From Methanocella conradii HZ254 (GTDB lineage Archaea > Halobacteriota > Methanocellia > Methanocellales > Methanocellaceae): DNA of 64,000 bases. The translations under genes were made by a program, and so were the position numbers. Shown here one piece after another: positions 62,619-64,000 of this stretch. The notes under the pieces are model-generated. The model saw only the letters and a list, made by a program, of their open reading frames with translations. It had not been told where the DNA came from and ran no database searches. The stretch is taken from positions 558,001 to 622,000 of the forward strand of contig NC_017034.1 in NCBI RefSeq assembly GCF_000251105.1, in the 5' to 3' direction. Position 1 is the stretch's first letter. Each line of letters opens with the position of its first letter.

Positions 62619-64000
62619 TTAGATAACGTTCACGTTCACACTATAGATTTCGCCGAACCATTGGTGGCCTTCCCATACCATCTGGTAGGCGGGGTGATAA
62701 GTGCCCGCTGCGGGCGCTGTTACATTGAAATTCCATGTGTATGTCTCGCCTGGACGCACTATTCTATCAGGTGAAATAGCGATTCTGATTGGAGCGAACT
62801 TTGATGCATCGCCGCTGCCGTCGCCAACGGCGCCCAGTCTGAACTGAGTGGACTCAGACCATGGAACGTTACCCGTATTTTTCATCGTGATAGAAGCGGT
62901 AGCTTGCTGACCTTCAACCATCGAGTCCGGTATGTCAATAGATATTACCTGGGCATTAGCAAGCACAGGTACTGTTATAGTCTTCGTAGCTATTCCACCG
63001 AACCACTGCTTCCCTTCCCATACCATCTGATATTGTGGTTTATATGTGCCTGGTGTGGAAGGGGCTGTCATTGTGAAGTTAAAGGTATATGTTTGGCCAG
63101 GCTGTATCGTCGTACCTGGGGGTAGCGAAAACCTGATAGGGCCAAACTTGCTCGCATCCCCACTGCCGTCGCCCACAGCACCCAAACGGATCCGGCTATC
63201 CTCGGACCACGGGTAATTACCCGTGTTCTTCATCGTGACCGAAGCAATGTACGACTGACCAGACTCAAGGCTATCAGGCAAGTTATAGGATATAAACATG
63301 GAGTCAGGCGTGGGTTGAATCACGTTTATGCTCTTTGTTAATGTGTCGCCATACCATGCATGGTGTTCCCATACCATCTGGTAGGCGGGGTTATACGTGC
63401 CAGCGGTATTGGGTGCGGTCATTGTGAAGTTAAAGGTATATGTTTGGCCAGGCTGTATCGTCGTACCTGGGGGTAGCGAAAACCTGATAGGGCCAAACTT
63501 GCTCGCATCCCCACTGCCGTCGCCCACACCACCAAGATTCATATCATTATAAGTCCATGGCATATTACCAGTATTTTTCACAGTCACAAAGACAGGATAT
63601 TGTTGGCCAGTGTACATGTTAACTGGGATATTACTATTAACCATAGCGGCATTAGGCCACATCGATACGACTGTATTATTGGCTACTTCACCGAACCATT
63701 GGTGGCCTTCCCATACCATCTGGTAGGCGGGGGGATAAGTGCCCGCCGCGGGCGCTGTTACATTGAAATTCCATGTGTATGTCTCGCCTGGACGCCCTAT
63801 TCTATCAGGTGAAATAGCGATTCTGATTGGAGCGGACTTTGATGCATCGCCGCTGCCGTCGCCAACGGCGCCCAGTCTGAACTGAGTGGACTCAGACCAT
63901 GGAACGTTACCCGTATTTTTCATCGTGATAGAAGCGGTAGCTTGCTGACCTGATATGATCGGCGCTGGTATAGAAGCTGAAACAAGCTGCGCATCCGGAA
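62619..64000 (-). CDS. Surface protein of NBR1 FW-like Ig repeats (5' end beyond the window)
   Basis: An open frame running off the right edge, so the N-terminus and signal peptide are missing. The visible 460 residues are four or more repeats of about 108 residues. Each has TMKNTGNVPWSESTQFRLGA, GDGSGDASKF, a PGETYTWNFNVTAP segment and a GTYxPAYQMVWEGHQWFGE block. This is the pattern of the NBR1 'four-tryptophan' (FW) Ig-like domain, known in bacterial and archaeal surface proteins. Two outer repeats are nearly identical in DNA, and so are two inner ones. Probably cell-surface; ligand unknown. Confidence 0.8.
   Translation of the reverse strand, partial: PDAQLVSASIPAPIISGQQATASITMKNTGNVPWSESTQFRLGAVGDGSGDASKSAPIRIAISPDRIGRPGETYTWNFNVTAPAAGTYPPAYQMVWEGHQWFGEVANNTVVSMWPNAAMVNSNIPVNMYTGQQYPVFVTVKNTGNMPWTYNDMNLGGVGDGSGDASKFGPIRFSLPPGTTIQPGQTYTFNFTMTAPNTAGTYNPAYQMVWEHHAWYGDTLTKSINVIQPTPDSMFISYNLPDSLESGQSYIASVTMKNTGNYPWSEDSRIRLGAVGDGSGDASKFGPIRFSLPPGTTIQPGQTYTFNFTMTAPSTPGTYKPQYQMVWEGKQWFGGIATKTITVPVLANAQVISIDIPDSMVEGQQATASITMKNTGNVPWSESTQFRLGAVGDGSGDASKFAPIRIAISPDRIVRPGETYTWNFNVTAPAAGTYHPAYQMVWEGHQWFGEIYSVNVNVI

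Overview
The window reads as a stretch of chromosome from a methanogenic euryarchaeon, most like Methanocella/Methanocellales (my inference; no search was run). The evidence is the methanofuran-pathway enzyme MfnB, deoxyhypusine synthase, an archaeal multi-OB-fold RPA, a Thg1-type tRNA(His) guanylyltransferase, Lrp- and Bat-type regulators, and TATA boxes that often lie 25-30 bases upstream of the start codon, as expected for leaderless archaeal mRNAs. About fifty protein genes and two tRNA genes (Arg-GCG, Thr-GGT) can be supported.

Region by region: 0.2-7.3 kb is a core-metabolism patch (two Lrp regulators, a glycogen-synthase-like GT4 with a small partner, DJ-1-like protein, TIM-barrel isomerase, dGTPase-like HD protein, Bat-type regulator, ilvC). 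7.4-8.4 kb holds small unknown genes, including a 55-residue Cys-rich microprotein with a TTG start. 8.4-8.85 kb is a non-coding block with a hairpin-rich candidate RNA and a MITE-like element. 8.85-13 kb is a MacB-type ABC operon with two paralogous permeases and a membrane-anchored NEW3-like protein. 13.1-19.7 kb has guaB, mfnB, RPA and a leuCDB-type operon. 20-28 kb carries regulators, tRNA-Arg, further MITE-like copies, purC, thg1, an MFS transporter, a PRC-barrel protein, a CBS-linked site-2 protease and a TraB protein.

28.28-31.2 kb is a repeat island: a 36-bp array (16 full units), a broken DDE transposase, a 21-bp array (29 units), and an inverted, diverged copy of the first repeat family. 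31.2-38 kb is rich in KaiC/RAD55-like RecA-fold ATPases (three), with a TPR protein, an MBL hydrolase, and an operon of ATPase, APH-fold kinase and HAD phosphatase. 38-47 kb is mixed housekeeping: flavodoxin-like protein, dCMP deaminase, deoxyhypusine synthase, DedA, candidate nucleases, a metallophosphoesterase-HD pair, zinc-ribbon protein, tRNA-Thr and a PQQ-type propeller.

47.2-60.9 kb is a one-directional surface-polysaccharide locus: six glycosyltransferase genes, a Wzm/Wzt exporter whose ATPase has a C-terminal carbohydrate-binding-type domain, a coiled-coil methyltransferase and a sugar epimerase. Its 3' half looks AT-richer than the rest. It is followed by an IS256-family pseudogene and, at the right edge, a truncated surface protein built of NBR1 FW-like Ig repeats. 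The most interesting candidates for new biology are the Wzm/Wzt plus coiled-coil methyltransferase arrangement (an apparent archaeal parallel to the bacterial WbdD chain-length ruler), the KaiC-like/APH/HAD operon, the nested MITE-like family, and the structured intergenic elements near 8.5 kb and 38.1 kb.
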